Below are positions 24,741 through 35,965 of a stretch of DNA of 64,000 nucleotides, one piece after another. This DNA comes from Paraspadella gotoi (taxonomy: Eukaryota > Chaetognatha), in the NCBI GenBank assembly GCA_051294375.1, contig CM119271.1, forward strand, positions 13,512,263 to 13,576,262, read 5' to 3'. Within the stretch, counting starts at the first letter, position 1; each line of letters starts with the position of its first letter. Position numbers and translations under genes: made by a program. Under the pieces are notes generated by a model. That model searched no databases. It was not told where the DNA came from and worked only from the letters and a program-made list of their open reading frames with translations.

Positions 24741-26235
24741 ATTATAAAGTGAGATTTATAATAAAGTTCAAATATTCAATTTTTCGACGAGTTTATTTTT
24801 TTGATTTCGTCTCCTCGATCGATTTTTTGATGACGAAAGTAGAAATTCGATTTGAGACACGCCCACTTCCGGGCACCACTCACCGCTCACCATCCACCGC
24901 ACGCCATTCACCGCTCGCCACATATCCCGAAACCATAACCCTTACGCTGATCACTAACCTTATTCCCTAACCTCCTAACCTAATTTTTAAAAGTAAAAAT
25001 TGGTAACTTAATTTCGAATTTAAGATGAGATGGGGCCTTATGGGAAAATAAGGCCAAAAATTTATTATAAATAAATTCTGAAATGAAAATATCTGTTTGT
25101 TTTTTTTTCGTTTAACTTTAAACAAAGAGAAAAAATCAATGTTAAAAAAGCCCGAGGTTAAATGAATATATCGAAATACCACGGAAAATTAATGACGTTT
25201 GGAAAGTAAAAAGAATTTATTTTATTGAAATTTTATATTTATTTGGCATTTAATATTATAAGTCTACAATCTTTTTTGTTAGACTTTCGTGATTCGTGTG
25301 TAAGTAATTTTTAAAAAATGATCTTCTATTTTTTTTAATTTAAGGAAAGATAAAAAAAAGTAATTTTCACATAAAAAGTCAATTTTCTTGATCTTTGTTT
25401 AAATATTTTTTCTCGGTTAAAAAAAAAGTTGGCTGCGGGCGTCGAATTCACGTTGTGAACGGTGAAGTGATTTTGTGAGGTGAGATAAAGAGGTGATCTA
25501 GGTAATTCAAATGATCTGTATGAACTAGATGTGATCTAGAGGCGATCTCGGTGATCTAAATGATGGAGATAAACTTATCAATGTAGATGATTTAGATGAT
25601 CTGTAATCTCTCTTATTCAGTTTCGATTCCCAGTGATTTCTCTTTGTTTTATAACGAAGATTAATCTCATTACCATATTGCAGTACGTCCGGGATTCGAC
25701 GAATCATCGCACCGTTTAATTTTATTTCGATTAAAAGAATAAAACTAATGATTATCTATTTTACCGAGTGCCCTTAAAATAAAAATTCGTCTTATAATAC
25801 ATTTTTTTTGGTTTTAATGAAAAATAACTTCATTCGTTTTTTTATACGTAAAGCAGGTGAGAAATTAATTCCTTCCTTTCTCCATAAAAACAACATAAAC
25901 AATTAACAATCATAAACATGCGTATTACACGCATCAAATGTACAGTATTTTCTTTGACAAGACTTTGCGAAGTCCTGGCAACGTAGACAGTAAACCGGCC
26001 ATATCAGGGAAAAAGAAAAATACACCTATTTCTTCTGATCGGTCAAACGCAATTACATTTTAAAAGAAAAATACTTAAATTAAATTCATAAAAGTTAGAC
26101 AGAGAGAGAGAGAGAGAGAGATGGAGAGAAAGAGACAAACAAACGTCTCGGACATTCCTCCCTCAAAAATGTCGGATTCGGTCGAGGACATTCAAAACAA
26201 AAAACAACAACAACAACAACAAATTTAATTCCTTC
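24741..26235. other. Right-arm AT-rich sequence with degenerate GATC-rich patch
   Basis: Mirrors 18366-20080. A patch at about 25480-25612 repeats tgatctag- and gatgatc-like words every 9-14 bp. A patch at 24860-24925 repeats caccgctcgcca-like words. No gene is seen. Confidence 0.5.
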
Positions 26236-26239
26236 GTTT

Positions 26240-26428
26240 CTCAGATTTTGTTTTGACGTCGTCGTCGTCGTCGTCGTCGTCATCGTTTGTTCGTCGTCAT
26301 CATTTGTTTATCGTCGTCGTCGTCGTCGTCGTCGTCATCGTTTGTCGTCGTCATCATCATTTGTCGTCGTCGTCTTCTTCGTCGTCACTTTTCCTGTTAT
26401 TCTTTATCTCGTTCACACTCTCTCTTCT

Positions 26429-26497
<69 letters not shown>

Positions 26498-26665
26498 TCT
26501 CACATCTAATCCGATCCTTCTTTTCCTCCTCCTCCTCCTCTTCCTAATCTTCCCTCGCTCCAAGGTGAGGTTCGTGAAAAGGTGAGTCGCCGCTCGAATT
26601 GAGGGTCGGCGGAAACTGGGACGCGACGACGACGACGACGACGACGATGACGACGAGGATAATAG
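26240..26665. repeat. CGT runs, CT array and ACG run (right arm)
   Basis: (CGT)n-rich DNA lies at 26256-26395, a nearly pure CT array at about 26430-26500, and ACG units at about 26625-26655. This is the mirror of 17936-18365. Frames are Ser/Val or Arg/Glu repeat translations. Confidence 0.9.
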
Positions 26666-27144
26666 ACAAGATAAGGACAATAATTTTCACCAATCACCAC
26701 ACAGTTTACATTCGTGCGTACAATCTTTACTTGTCCATTTAGACGATAATAACAAACACAATTATACATAATTTACAGGGACTTTCTTAAATTAAATGCT
26801 AATGAACGTCGTCAGTCAACAGGCTTTAGGAAGAGAAACCAAGATAAAATTCCCACTATTTTCGATTCTTTTCTCATTTCACAAATTTTCAGTCTTTTTT
26901 TTTTCCGTCGATTGTTGACGTTGAAAGTTTTTTTTTCCCGTCGGTTTCCGTTTTTCGCGTCAGCTTATGTCAAACTTTGATGGTTTTTTTTTTGTGTGTG
27001 TATCGGAAAACGTTTTTTATTAACTTTTTTGTTGTGTGTGTTATTTTTGTTATTTTTCGCATTTTTTTGCTTGTTTTTTTGTTCTAAATATAGTAAACTG
27101 TATATGCATCTTTATCTATATCGTTTATTGAATATGAAGGTGAG

Positions 27145-27320
27145 GCGGTTGGGGTTGGGACTGGGGGTGGGTTGGGGTAGGGGTTGGGGTGGGGACTGGG
27201 GGTGGGTTGGGGTAGGGGTTGGAGTGGGACTGGGGTGGGTTGGGGTAGGGGTTGGAGTGGGGACTGGGGGTGGGTTGGATGTGAGGAGATTAGATGTGGG
27301 ATGGGGATTGAGGTAATGAT
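27145..27320 (+). repeat. G-rich minisatellite, ~34-35-bp unit, quadruplex-prone
   Basis: The word ggactggg recurs at 27158, 27193, about 27227 and 27261, giving a unit of 34-35 bp with four or more G-runs in each. Runs of three to five G separated by T, A or TT meet the usual G-quadruplex pattern repeatedly. Gly/Val/Trp-rich frames are spurious. Confidence 0.9.
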
Positions 27321-27654
27321 AAACAAAACATCGACGGAAACGTACGGACAGACGGACACGGATGAGACGGACGCAACGGACAAAGGAACGAAGGACAAAA
27401 GTCTGGAAGCGGATTCGACCCGATATTTCAAAGCCGACGATTAAATTCTGTCAAAACAAATAAACAAACAAACAAAAAGAAAAGAAAAAGATTAAAAATA
27501 GTGAGAAAACAAAAGATTTTCTTCTTTCTCAACTTTGCTTTATTAATAAAAAAAGGAAAAGAATAAAGAAAATATTCTTAAATAAAAATAAACCAAATAA
27601 AAAATAAGAAAAAGAAAAAAAAAATCAGAGACGAACTGACGTCATTGGGTCCCG

Positions 27655-28430
27655 GGCGGAGAAAACAAAAGGAGAGAGGAGGAAGAGGAGGAGGAGGAAG
27701 GGAGGAAGAAGAAGATAGGGATAAAGGGAGAAGGGGGAGGAATGAAAGAGGAAAGAGGAGGGAGAAAGGAAAGAAGTAGACAGTGGAGTATGAGGAGAAA
27801 ACGAAGGAGATGAGTGGGAGGAGGAAGAGGAAGAAAGACGAGGAAGGTCGAGGAGTAAGAGAGGAAAAGGAAGAGGAAGTAGAGGAGGAGGACGAGGGGC
27901 GGAGGAAGAGGAGGAGGATTCAGAAAGTAGAGGACGAGGGGCTGAGGAAGAGGTGGAAGAAAGGGGAAGAGCAAGATGAGAGTGCAGTAGGAGAAGAAGA
28001 AGAAGGGGGAAAAGGAGGAAGGGGGAGGAGGAAGAGAAGGAGGAGGATCAGAAAGAAGAAAAAAATAAAAGGAGGAAAGGACAAAAGAGAAGGAAAGAGG
28101 AAAGAGGAGGAAGGGAGAAAAGAGAAGGAAAGAGAAATAAGAAGGAAGGGACAAAAGAGAAGGAAAGAGGAAAAAGGAGGAAAGGAGAAAAGAGAAGGAA
28201 AGAGAAAAAAGAAGGAAGGGAGAAAAGAGAAGGAAGAGAGAAAAAGAAGGAAGGGAGAAAAGAGAAGAAAAGAGGAAAGAGAAGGAAGGGAGAAAAGAGA
28301 AGAAAAGAGGGAAAAGGAGGAAGGGAGAAAAGAGAAGGAAAGACGAAAAGAAGGAAGGGAGAAAAGAGAAGGGCGAAAGAAAAGGAGATATTATCGAGAA
28401 AAAGAGGAAGCAGGACCGACGAGTCGCAGT
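27655..28430. repeat. ~780-bp polypurine tract
   Basis: Almost only A and G on the plus strand, built from gaaggaaagaggaaa- and gaagggagaaaagag-like words, more regular toward 28100-28380. This gives strong strand asymmetry and triplex potential. The 224- and 275-codon frames on either strand are artefacts of purine bias. Confidence 0.9.
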
Positions 28431-28499
28431 GGGGGGGGAGGGCCTGGCCGCTGCTGAGAGAAACAGCAACGGAACCGTTTCCTTACATCAGTATCTGGA

Positions 28500-28860
28500 T
28501 TGGAACGGCGTCTCGGCATCGCCAGTTTCTTCCGTTGGCGCCGAAATATTGCATCGGCGTTTCGCGTCCCTCGGCGACGTCACGGCATAGGAGCGAGTCG
28601 GCGCCACCGCAGGTCGGCACCGCAACGTCGCGTTACTAAGGGTCGGCGCCGGGAGGGATGGACTCAACGTAGGATAAGCGTCTCGGAGGTCGGAACTGCC
28701 ACGTCGACAAAGCGAAGGGTGAGGCATGGCAACGTTTCCATTTCTAGGTCGGCACGGCATTGGGTGAGCTCCGCGGGATATTCGGAACGGACACGTCGTC
28801 TCCGGGGGGGGGGTAAGTGTCAGCGCCGTAAGGGATCGGCTCCGCGTTGAGACGGCCCCG
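28500..28860. repeat. CpG-dense block with degenerate GTCGGC-containing repetition (right arm)
   Basis: The words gtcggcgcc, gtcggcac and gtcggaactgccacgtcg recur every 30-70 bp within a strongly CpG-rich stretch. It looks like a degenerate GC-rich minisatellite. The plus frame at 28500-28850 is Arg-rich with no recognisable domain. Confidence 0.55.
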
Positions 28861-29756
28861 GAACGAGTCTTTCTTTTCTTTTCTTCTTTTTTCCTCCGAA
28901 ATTTTTTTTCTTTTTTTTTTTCTTCTCCTTTTGCGTCGAAACGTGATTTTTTGTCGGTTTCTTTCCGTCGGGTCGAATCTTGTTTTCTTTCTATTCTTTA
29001 TTTATGGACATGTTGGATATTTTATCGTTGTCTAGTTGTATTTTATTGCATTGTATTGTCTCGTATTTTTGTGTCGTTGTATCGTTGTTGTTTAGAAGTA
29101 TTGTACATTACCGTGTATTGTATCGTTGTTTAGTTGTATTTTTGTGTCATTGTCTTGTATTGTATTGTTGTATTCTTTTGTAGTAATAAAGTGTTGTATT
29201 GTTGTCTCCTTGTATTCGTTTTATTTTGATTAATCTTCGTATTTTTATCTTCTCTCTGTTTCGCTCGATACATTTACAGTTTCTACCAAAAGAAGTATAA
29301 CTTTCGAGCGGCAAAATCCTTCTCTTGTTTTGGATCCTAAATTGTCTTTTGTTTTTCTGTTTGTTTTTTTTTTTCTTTTTCTTTTTTATTTTCTTTTCGC
29401 AGAGAAAAAAAAACTACGATTTTTCTTTCCTTTCTTCTGTTTTTGATGTTTTTTTTTTTTGTTTTTTTTTGCTGGCGAAAATAAACAAACTTCGCCGAGA
29501 AAAACAAATATCCTTCGGGTCTCTCGGTCGTTCGCGCCGGAGAGAAACACGAGAGATTCCGGAGGAGAGAAATCCGCCTAATAGTATAGGCGATACCGAC
29601 AGGCGATTCCGACAGGCAGACTTCGGTTTGATCAAAACTGTATCGAGACGAACCATCAAATTAATTCCAAAACGGAGCCGCTTCGATCTCAAGTCACCGA
29701 TCCGGTTCCATCCCCCGCTTTGGCCGAAAGATCCGGACGATTAAAACAAATCCCGT

Positions 29757-30355
29757 CGCTAAATCCGGCCGTTAAATCAGGCCAGTAAATCCGGCCGTTA
29801 AATCAGGCCAGTAAATCCGGCCGTTAAATCAGGCCAGTAAATCCGGCCGTTAAATTAGGCCAGTAAATCCAGCCGTTAAATCAGGCCAGTAAATCCGGCC
29901 GTTAAATCAGGCCAGTAAATCCGGCCGTTAAATCAGGCTAGTAAATCCGGCTGTTAAATCAGGTCAGTAAATCTGGCCGTTAAATCAGGCCAGTAAATCC
30001 GGCCGTTAAGTCAGGCCAGTAAATCCGGCCGTTAAGTCAGGCCAGTAAATCTGGCTGTTAAATCAGGCCAGTAAATCCGGCCGTTAAATCAGGCAAGTAA
30101 ATCTGGCCATTAAGTCAGGCCAGTAAATCTGGCCGTTAAATCAGGCGAGTAAATCTGGCTGTTAATTCAGGCCAGTAAATCTGGCCATTAAGTCAGGCCA
30201 GTAAATCTGGCCGTTAAATCAGGCGAGTAAATCTGGCTGTTAATTCAGGCCAGTAAATCTGGCCATTAAATCAGGCCAGTAAATCTGGCCATTAAGTCAG
30301 GCCAGTAAATCTGGCCGTTAAATCTGGCCATTAAATCTGGCCGTTAAATCCAACC
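29757..30355. repeat. Regular 26-bp minisatellite made of two alternating 13-mers
   Basis: Units alternate between ggccgttaaatca and ggccagtaaatcc for roughly 600 bp (about 45 subunits) with scattered point changes. Variant units (tctggccgtt, tctggccatt) increase toward the 3' end. The two 13-mers differ mainly at positions 5-6 and 12-13, so the present 26-bp period arose from a 13-bp ancestor. Confidence 0.95.
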
Positions 30356-30520
30356 GATAAGAAAATCTGGCCGGTATTTTCTGACCCTTAGTCTATTATT
30401 TTCTCATTCGCTAAATCAATGTAAAAAAATGACGAATTCACGATTCACGAGCCGCCTCGGTCGAGTCACAGTCACGGAAGGCGAAAAAAAAACTTTATCG
30501 TCGCGAAAATTCTAAAGATC

Positions 30521-31876
30521 ACGTGATCTAGTGAAAAAAAAGGTTGTGAGGCCAGTGAGGGACCCAAAAAGCGTGAACCGAACTCAAATCATTGATAGCT
30601 ATAATTTATAATTTGTTAAATTGTAAAATTGTAAAATTATTTATTTTTTGAGTTTATTTGAATGTACTGATTTAATTATAAGTTCTAAACATATCAATCA
30701 CATATTTAAAAAAAGATGCGAGCCGCGCCTCGATGTCTGTGAACGCGGTGATCACCAAACGCGGAGAATCGTTTCACGAATCCGTGAGGCTTCGAGCTGT
30801 GATGAGGAAAGTTCAACGATCGGACGAGTCGTCAGGGGGGCGGGGGAGGGAGGCGGAAGGCGGGGGGGGGGCGTAGCGAGCGGGAAGTAAGGTTTATTTC
30901 GGGAAAGTTGATTTTTAACGGACGAGTTTTATCGGGCAACGCCCTCCAACGAGGCAACCAGAGGGGCAACCGATGTCGATCGTTGCCCGATTTTCTCCTT
31001 TCTCCTTTTTAAAACTCACTTCTCCGACTTTGAAATGGTTGCCCGACATTTAAATCCTCGCCCGACAGTTGAATCGTTGGCCTCGTTTTGAATGCAAGCG
31101 TCAGTTCTTTTAAAAAAAGAAGTTTTTAAGGAATCCTTTATTCTGTTGAACTAAAATCTCATTTGCATATCGCAGTAAGGAAAATCATTCTACGCCAGTA
31201 AAGTTAGTTTTAAAGAGGATTTTAATCGTTTAATATTATCGGTCACTTTAGGCTGTTAAGGTATAAATACTAAACTATAATTTTATATCATAATTTTATA
31301 TCATAATTTTATATCATACTCGGTAGAGACTCGAAGTCAGTCGTTGGGTAGGAAAATCTCTTCGGCCAATCGGTATAACTAACTTTTAAACATTTATAAT
31401 TATATATTACCAAGTTTATGAGGGCATTATTATGTTTATTATTATATTATGTTGCATCAGGGCATAATTATTTGTCGGGGCTTCAGCAGCGTGGAATCTT
31501 AAATTAATTTTTGTAAAAAAAGAAAAGCCACAGCTCAGCTGATTTCCTTCCTCACCTCATTTACAAAATCGACAGCCACTTAAAAAAAAAAACCTCTTGA
31601 AAATCTAGGCCAGAACGATTTTAATGGTTGAAAAAAAAACATTTTAAATATGTCAAAAATTTAATTAAAACTTTTTCAGTATGTAAAGAATTTAAGTATA
31701 AAAACATTTAAGTATTTAAAAAAATTTTCAGTAATAAAAATCTTTTGCGCTGCGAGAGAAAAAAAAAGCGTAACGAAATAAATCTATCGGAAAGAAAAAT
31801 ATTTATTTTTAATAAAAAAAGAAAAAAAGTAAATGATATTTATTTTATTTTCCTTCTTTTTTTTTAATCTTGAAAG

Positions 31877-31880
<4 letters not shown>
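30521..31880. other. Sequence between inverted repeat and TCATCG array
   Basis: Contains a GC-rich patch at 30715-30890 and a cluster of gggcaac/gttgcccga words at 30938-31075. A 16-bp AT-rich unit (ataattttatatcata) occurs three times at 31277-31318. An 80-codon frame at 30648-30890 is unrecognised. A GA microsatellite lies at 31885-31912. Confidence 0.5.
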
Positions 31881-31909
<29 letters not shown>

Positions 31910-31984
31910 AGATGTTAATGGGAGATCGAGCCATTAACCATTTGACGTTGGGCGCTCCCATCGAAATATCATCTCTCCGACCTT

Positions 31985-34125
31985 GAATATCGTTCGTCGT
32001 CATCGTCGTCATCGTTCATCGTCATCCTCATTCATCATCGTTCATCGTCATCCTCATTCTTTATCATCGCTTCATCGTCATTCCTCAGTCATTCATCGAT
32101 TCATCGTCATCCTCATTCATCATCTCGTTTCATCCTCATTCATCATCGTTCATCGTCATTCTTCAGCATCATCGTTTCATCTTTTCATCTTCATTCATCA
32201 TCGTTCATCCTCATTTATCATTCATCGATGGTGCATCGTTCAATCCTCATTTCATCATCATTTCATTCCTCATTCATCACTCGTTTCATCGTCATCCATC
32301 ATTCATCATCGTTCATCCCTCATTTCATCATCGTTCATCGCATCCTCATTCATCATCGTTCGACCTGTTCACTTCATTCATCATCGTTCGATGCCTGCAT
32401 TCATCATGCGTTCATCGTCATCCTCAGTCGATTCGATCGTTCATCGTCATCGCTCATTCGAGTCATCGTTCATCGCTCAGTTCATCAGTCCGTTCATTCG
32501 TCATTCTTTCATTCATGCATCGTGTTCATCGTTCATCCGTCATTCATCATCGGTTTCATCGTCGATCCTCAGTCATCATCGTTGCATCGTCATCCTCAGT
32601 TCTACATCGTTTATCCTCATTTCATCATCGTTCGGATTCGTCATCTTCATGGTTCGATGCATCTTCGGATCGTTCATTTCATTCATCTATCGTTCATCTG
32701 CTCGATTCATCATCGTCTTTCATCGTTCACCTCCAATTCAGTCAGTCGCTTCCATCCTCATTCATCATCGTTCGATCGTCATCCTCATCAATATCGTTCA
32801 TGCCTCATTTCACTCATCGTCTTTCATCGTTCATTCCTCATTCATCATTCGTTTCATTCGTTCATCTCATTCATCATCGTTTCATGCCTCACGTCATCCT
32901 CCGTTCATCGTCTATACCTAAGTCATCCCGTTTCATTGGCGCTCACTCCTCATTCATCATCTGTTCATCCTCATGCACATCGAATGTTCATCGTCGACCT
33001 CAGTCATCATCGTTCATCGTCATCCTTCATTCATCATCGGTTCATCGCTCATTTCATCACTCTTTCACTCCGTCATCTTCATTTCGATTCATCGTTCATC
33101 GTTCATCCTGCATTCATCATCTGTTGCATTCGAATTTTGTCATCCTCAGTCATTCATCGTTCATCGTCATGCCTCATCACCCTCATCGTTTCATCCTTCA
33201 TTCATCATCGCTTCATCGTCATCTTCATTCATCATCGTTATCGCTTTCATCTTCATTTCTTCACTTTCATACGTGTCATCCTCTTCATCATCGTTCATCT
33301 GTTCATCTGCTCACTTCCAATTCATCGTCATCCCTCAGTTCATCATTACGTTCATCGTCATCCTCATTCACATCGTCATCCTCATTCATATCATCGTTTT
33401 CATCGCTTTCTCTCCAATTATCATCATCGTTCATGTTCTTTCTTTCATTCATTCTGTTTCTGCTGATCCATTCGTTCATCTCTTGCAGTTCGAGTCATCG
33501 ATTCATTCGTGTCTATCCTCATTCCAATCATCGTTCGATGCCTCATTCATCATCGTTCATCGTCAATCCCGCTCATCGTCATCTCTTCATCCGGTCAGTC
33601 ACTCTTCATCAGCTTCATTCTCATTCATCATCGTTCATTCGTACTCATCATCGTTCATCTCAGTCACTGCGTTTCATGCGATTCATTCCTCATGTCTCAT
33701 GCTTTTCATCGTTCATCCTCATTCGATCACGTTCATTCATCGTTCATCCGTCAACGTTATTCAATTCTCATTCGTTTCATCGTCATCCTCATTCATCATC
33801 GTCGTTCATCCTCATTCATCACTCGTTCATCGTTCATCTTCTTTCATGTTCATTCATCGCTTTATCTCATCGTTCATCCTCATTCATCATCGTTCATCGT
33901 CATCTATCATCATCTCATTTCCTTCATATGACGTTCATCGCATCCGATTCATCATCGTTTGCATTCGTCACTCTCATTCATCATCGTTCATCGTTCATCC
34001 TCATTCATCATTCGTTTCATCGTTCATCGCTCATTCAATCATTCGTTCAGTCGTCATGCTGTCAGTTTCATCAGTCGTGTCATCCTCATTCATCATCGTT
34101 CATCGTCATCCTCGTCATTCGTTAC
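31985..34125 (+). repeat. 2.1-kb TCATCG-type minisatellite
   Basis: Built from words tcatcatcg, ttcatcgtc and atcctcatt. In clean parts they form a ~26-bp period, but many one-base insertions break the register. Since the words contain no TAA, TAG or TGA on the plus strand, all three frames stay open for hundreds of codons and give Ser/His/Ile/Phe-rich translations. These are not genes. Confidence 0.9.
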
Positions 34126-34259
34126 AAATAGATGATCTTTCTCACTATTTCTTTTTTTTCAAAACTAATTCCGCGTGAGGGCGAAAAAAAACCTTGAATA
34201 ATAAACGAGACCCGATGTTTTTTCTGCTCGAACGAAGACGACGGAGTAAATGAATTGTC

Positions 34260-34500
34260 GCTGCGATAGAGAAAAAAAAAAGAATTTCTATTTTATTATT
34301 ACTTTTATTAATAAAACGGGTCGTTTTTTATAAAAAAAAATGTCGACAGGGGAAGAGAAAATAATTCGCGACTGGGAGATCTGTTACGAGGGAGTGTATT
34401 CGTTAGCGTTCTATTTTATAATTACTTTAATTATTAAAAAGAGTTATTTTTTTAAAAAAAAAGCGACAGGGGGAGAGAAAATAAGTCACGCGTATTTGTT
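34260..34500 (+). repeat. Imperfect tandem duplication, ~120-bp unit
   Basis: The phrase tctattttattattactttta at about 34287 is followed by gacaggggaagagaaaataa. It recurs as a tctattttataattacttta-type phrase at about 34410 followed by gacagggggagagaaaataa. Two copies only. The AT-rich sequence on to 35330 has no recognisable gene and ends at a 25-N gap. Confidence 0.7.
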
Positions 34501-35355
34501 AACCTTGTCTATCGATATAAAAAAATAATAGATTTTTAGTAATTAGTAAATATTTTACTCAATGACTTATTTTACGAAGAAAATAATATATTGTTAAAAG
34601 ATATGGCTACAAAAAAGGTTTAATATTCTTTCATGTAGTAGTATCAATTAAATTGTTTTTTAAACGAATGTTTCTCACATTGAAATTAAAATTGATAATT
34701 AATTATTTGAATCAACTTCCGATTTTCCATTTATCAATTAATATATAAGTAAAATTATAATATTGTAAAACTTGCCAAAAGCTGCATAATTTTTTTTGGC
34801 GCCCTGTCCCGTCCTTCCTCTCGGTCGAGTGCTCCACTTACTTTGATGCCCCCTGTAACAGAATTACTTCGCTAACGAGAAGAATTATTCATTATTCTTT
34901 TATGCTTAAAATTCACGACCCTATATATACTTACGATGTTCACTCAACTTTCTACTCGTCTTTTTTATATTCAGAACGAAAAAAGTGGCCGTCATCTCGT
35001 TCTCCCTCCCCCGATTTCAAATTTAAATAATTAAAAAAAGTAGGAGGAAGAAGGTTGCCATGGAAACGAATAAGCAACTTCGGGAAACCTTTTTTTTTTT
35101 TCAATCGTCCACCATCTGTTTTCGCTGAAAGAGCGTGAATGATTGCAACTCATCCTTTCAATTTCATTCCATCGCTTGCTTCTCATTCATGGGCGTTCTT
35201 TGCTTCCCGTGGCTTGTCTCTCTCTCTCTCTCTCCGTCCAAAAAGCTTGCCTTCTTATTCACGCTTGCTTGATTTCCCAACGGACTCAAGCTTAACTAGA
35301 ACTGATGGTCAAGAAACTCAAACCCGGAAANNNNNNNNNNNNNNNNNNNNNNNNN

Positions 35356-35925
35356 TGCATGAACATTCTGAGTCATTAGTTAATAATTGGCAGAAATGGT
35401 AAGTTTGTTGAGTAAATGAGTCTGGCTTTATGTTTTCAAAAACTTGTGTAGTCACATGACCCATATAGAAATATATTTCAACTTGTTTACGAATTTAAAT
35501 GTAATATTTGGTTAGTCTAATCAAACGTTGACGTTAGTATCAACTGTATAAGTGTTTATATTTCAATTGTTTATTGTAGTTACAAATATAGCATAAAAAT
35601 TAAATATTTTTTAAACTTTTACATTTTTAATATTTATTTTTGCGTGAAAAATTACTAAAAAAGGGAAAGAGTTTAACGTAATTCTCAGTATGAAATTTTC
35701 CCCCCCCTTTTAAGATCAAACTTGGGCTTTGTTCAGTTTTGTAAAAAAAAATTAAAGAACTCTCTCTCGCCGAATGAAGAATTAAAATATTTTTTCGAGT
35801 TCTAATGGTGTCGATCTGAACTCAATTTGAAAAAGGCTTACTTCGGATTTAATTAGATTTTAAAGAGTCTCTGTTTCTTTTGGCTCTTGACCAAATAAAA
35901 TGAACTCTCTCTCTCATCTCTCTCT

Positions 35926-35965
<40 letters not shown>

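Larger units (their letters stand above)
22536..30520 (-). repeat. Right arm of the ~17-kb inverted duplication
   Basis: This is the inverted counterpart of 13775-22438. The tandem arrays in it are more regular and the LINE keeps its YADD codons. It ends near 30520, where gaattcacgattcacgagcc and the following sequence mirror 13800-13850. Confidence 0.9.

Noticed and set aside
27642-28469. 275-codon minus and 224-codon plus frames
   Set aside because: They arise from a purine-only tract; composition is Lys/Glu/Arg/Gly on one strand and Ser/Phe/Leu/Pro on the other.
29757-30355. CRISPR-like regular array
   Set aside because: Repeat and supposed spacer are near-identical 13-mers with no unique spacers, in an animal-type sequence.
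31983-34178. Overlapping 312-, 412-, 538- and 401-codon frames
   Set aside because: All are translations of one TCATCG-type minisatellite in different frames, with Ser/His/Ile/Phe bias and no domain.
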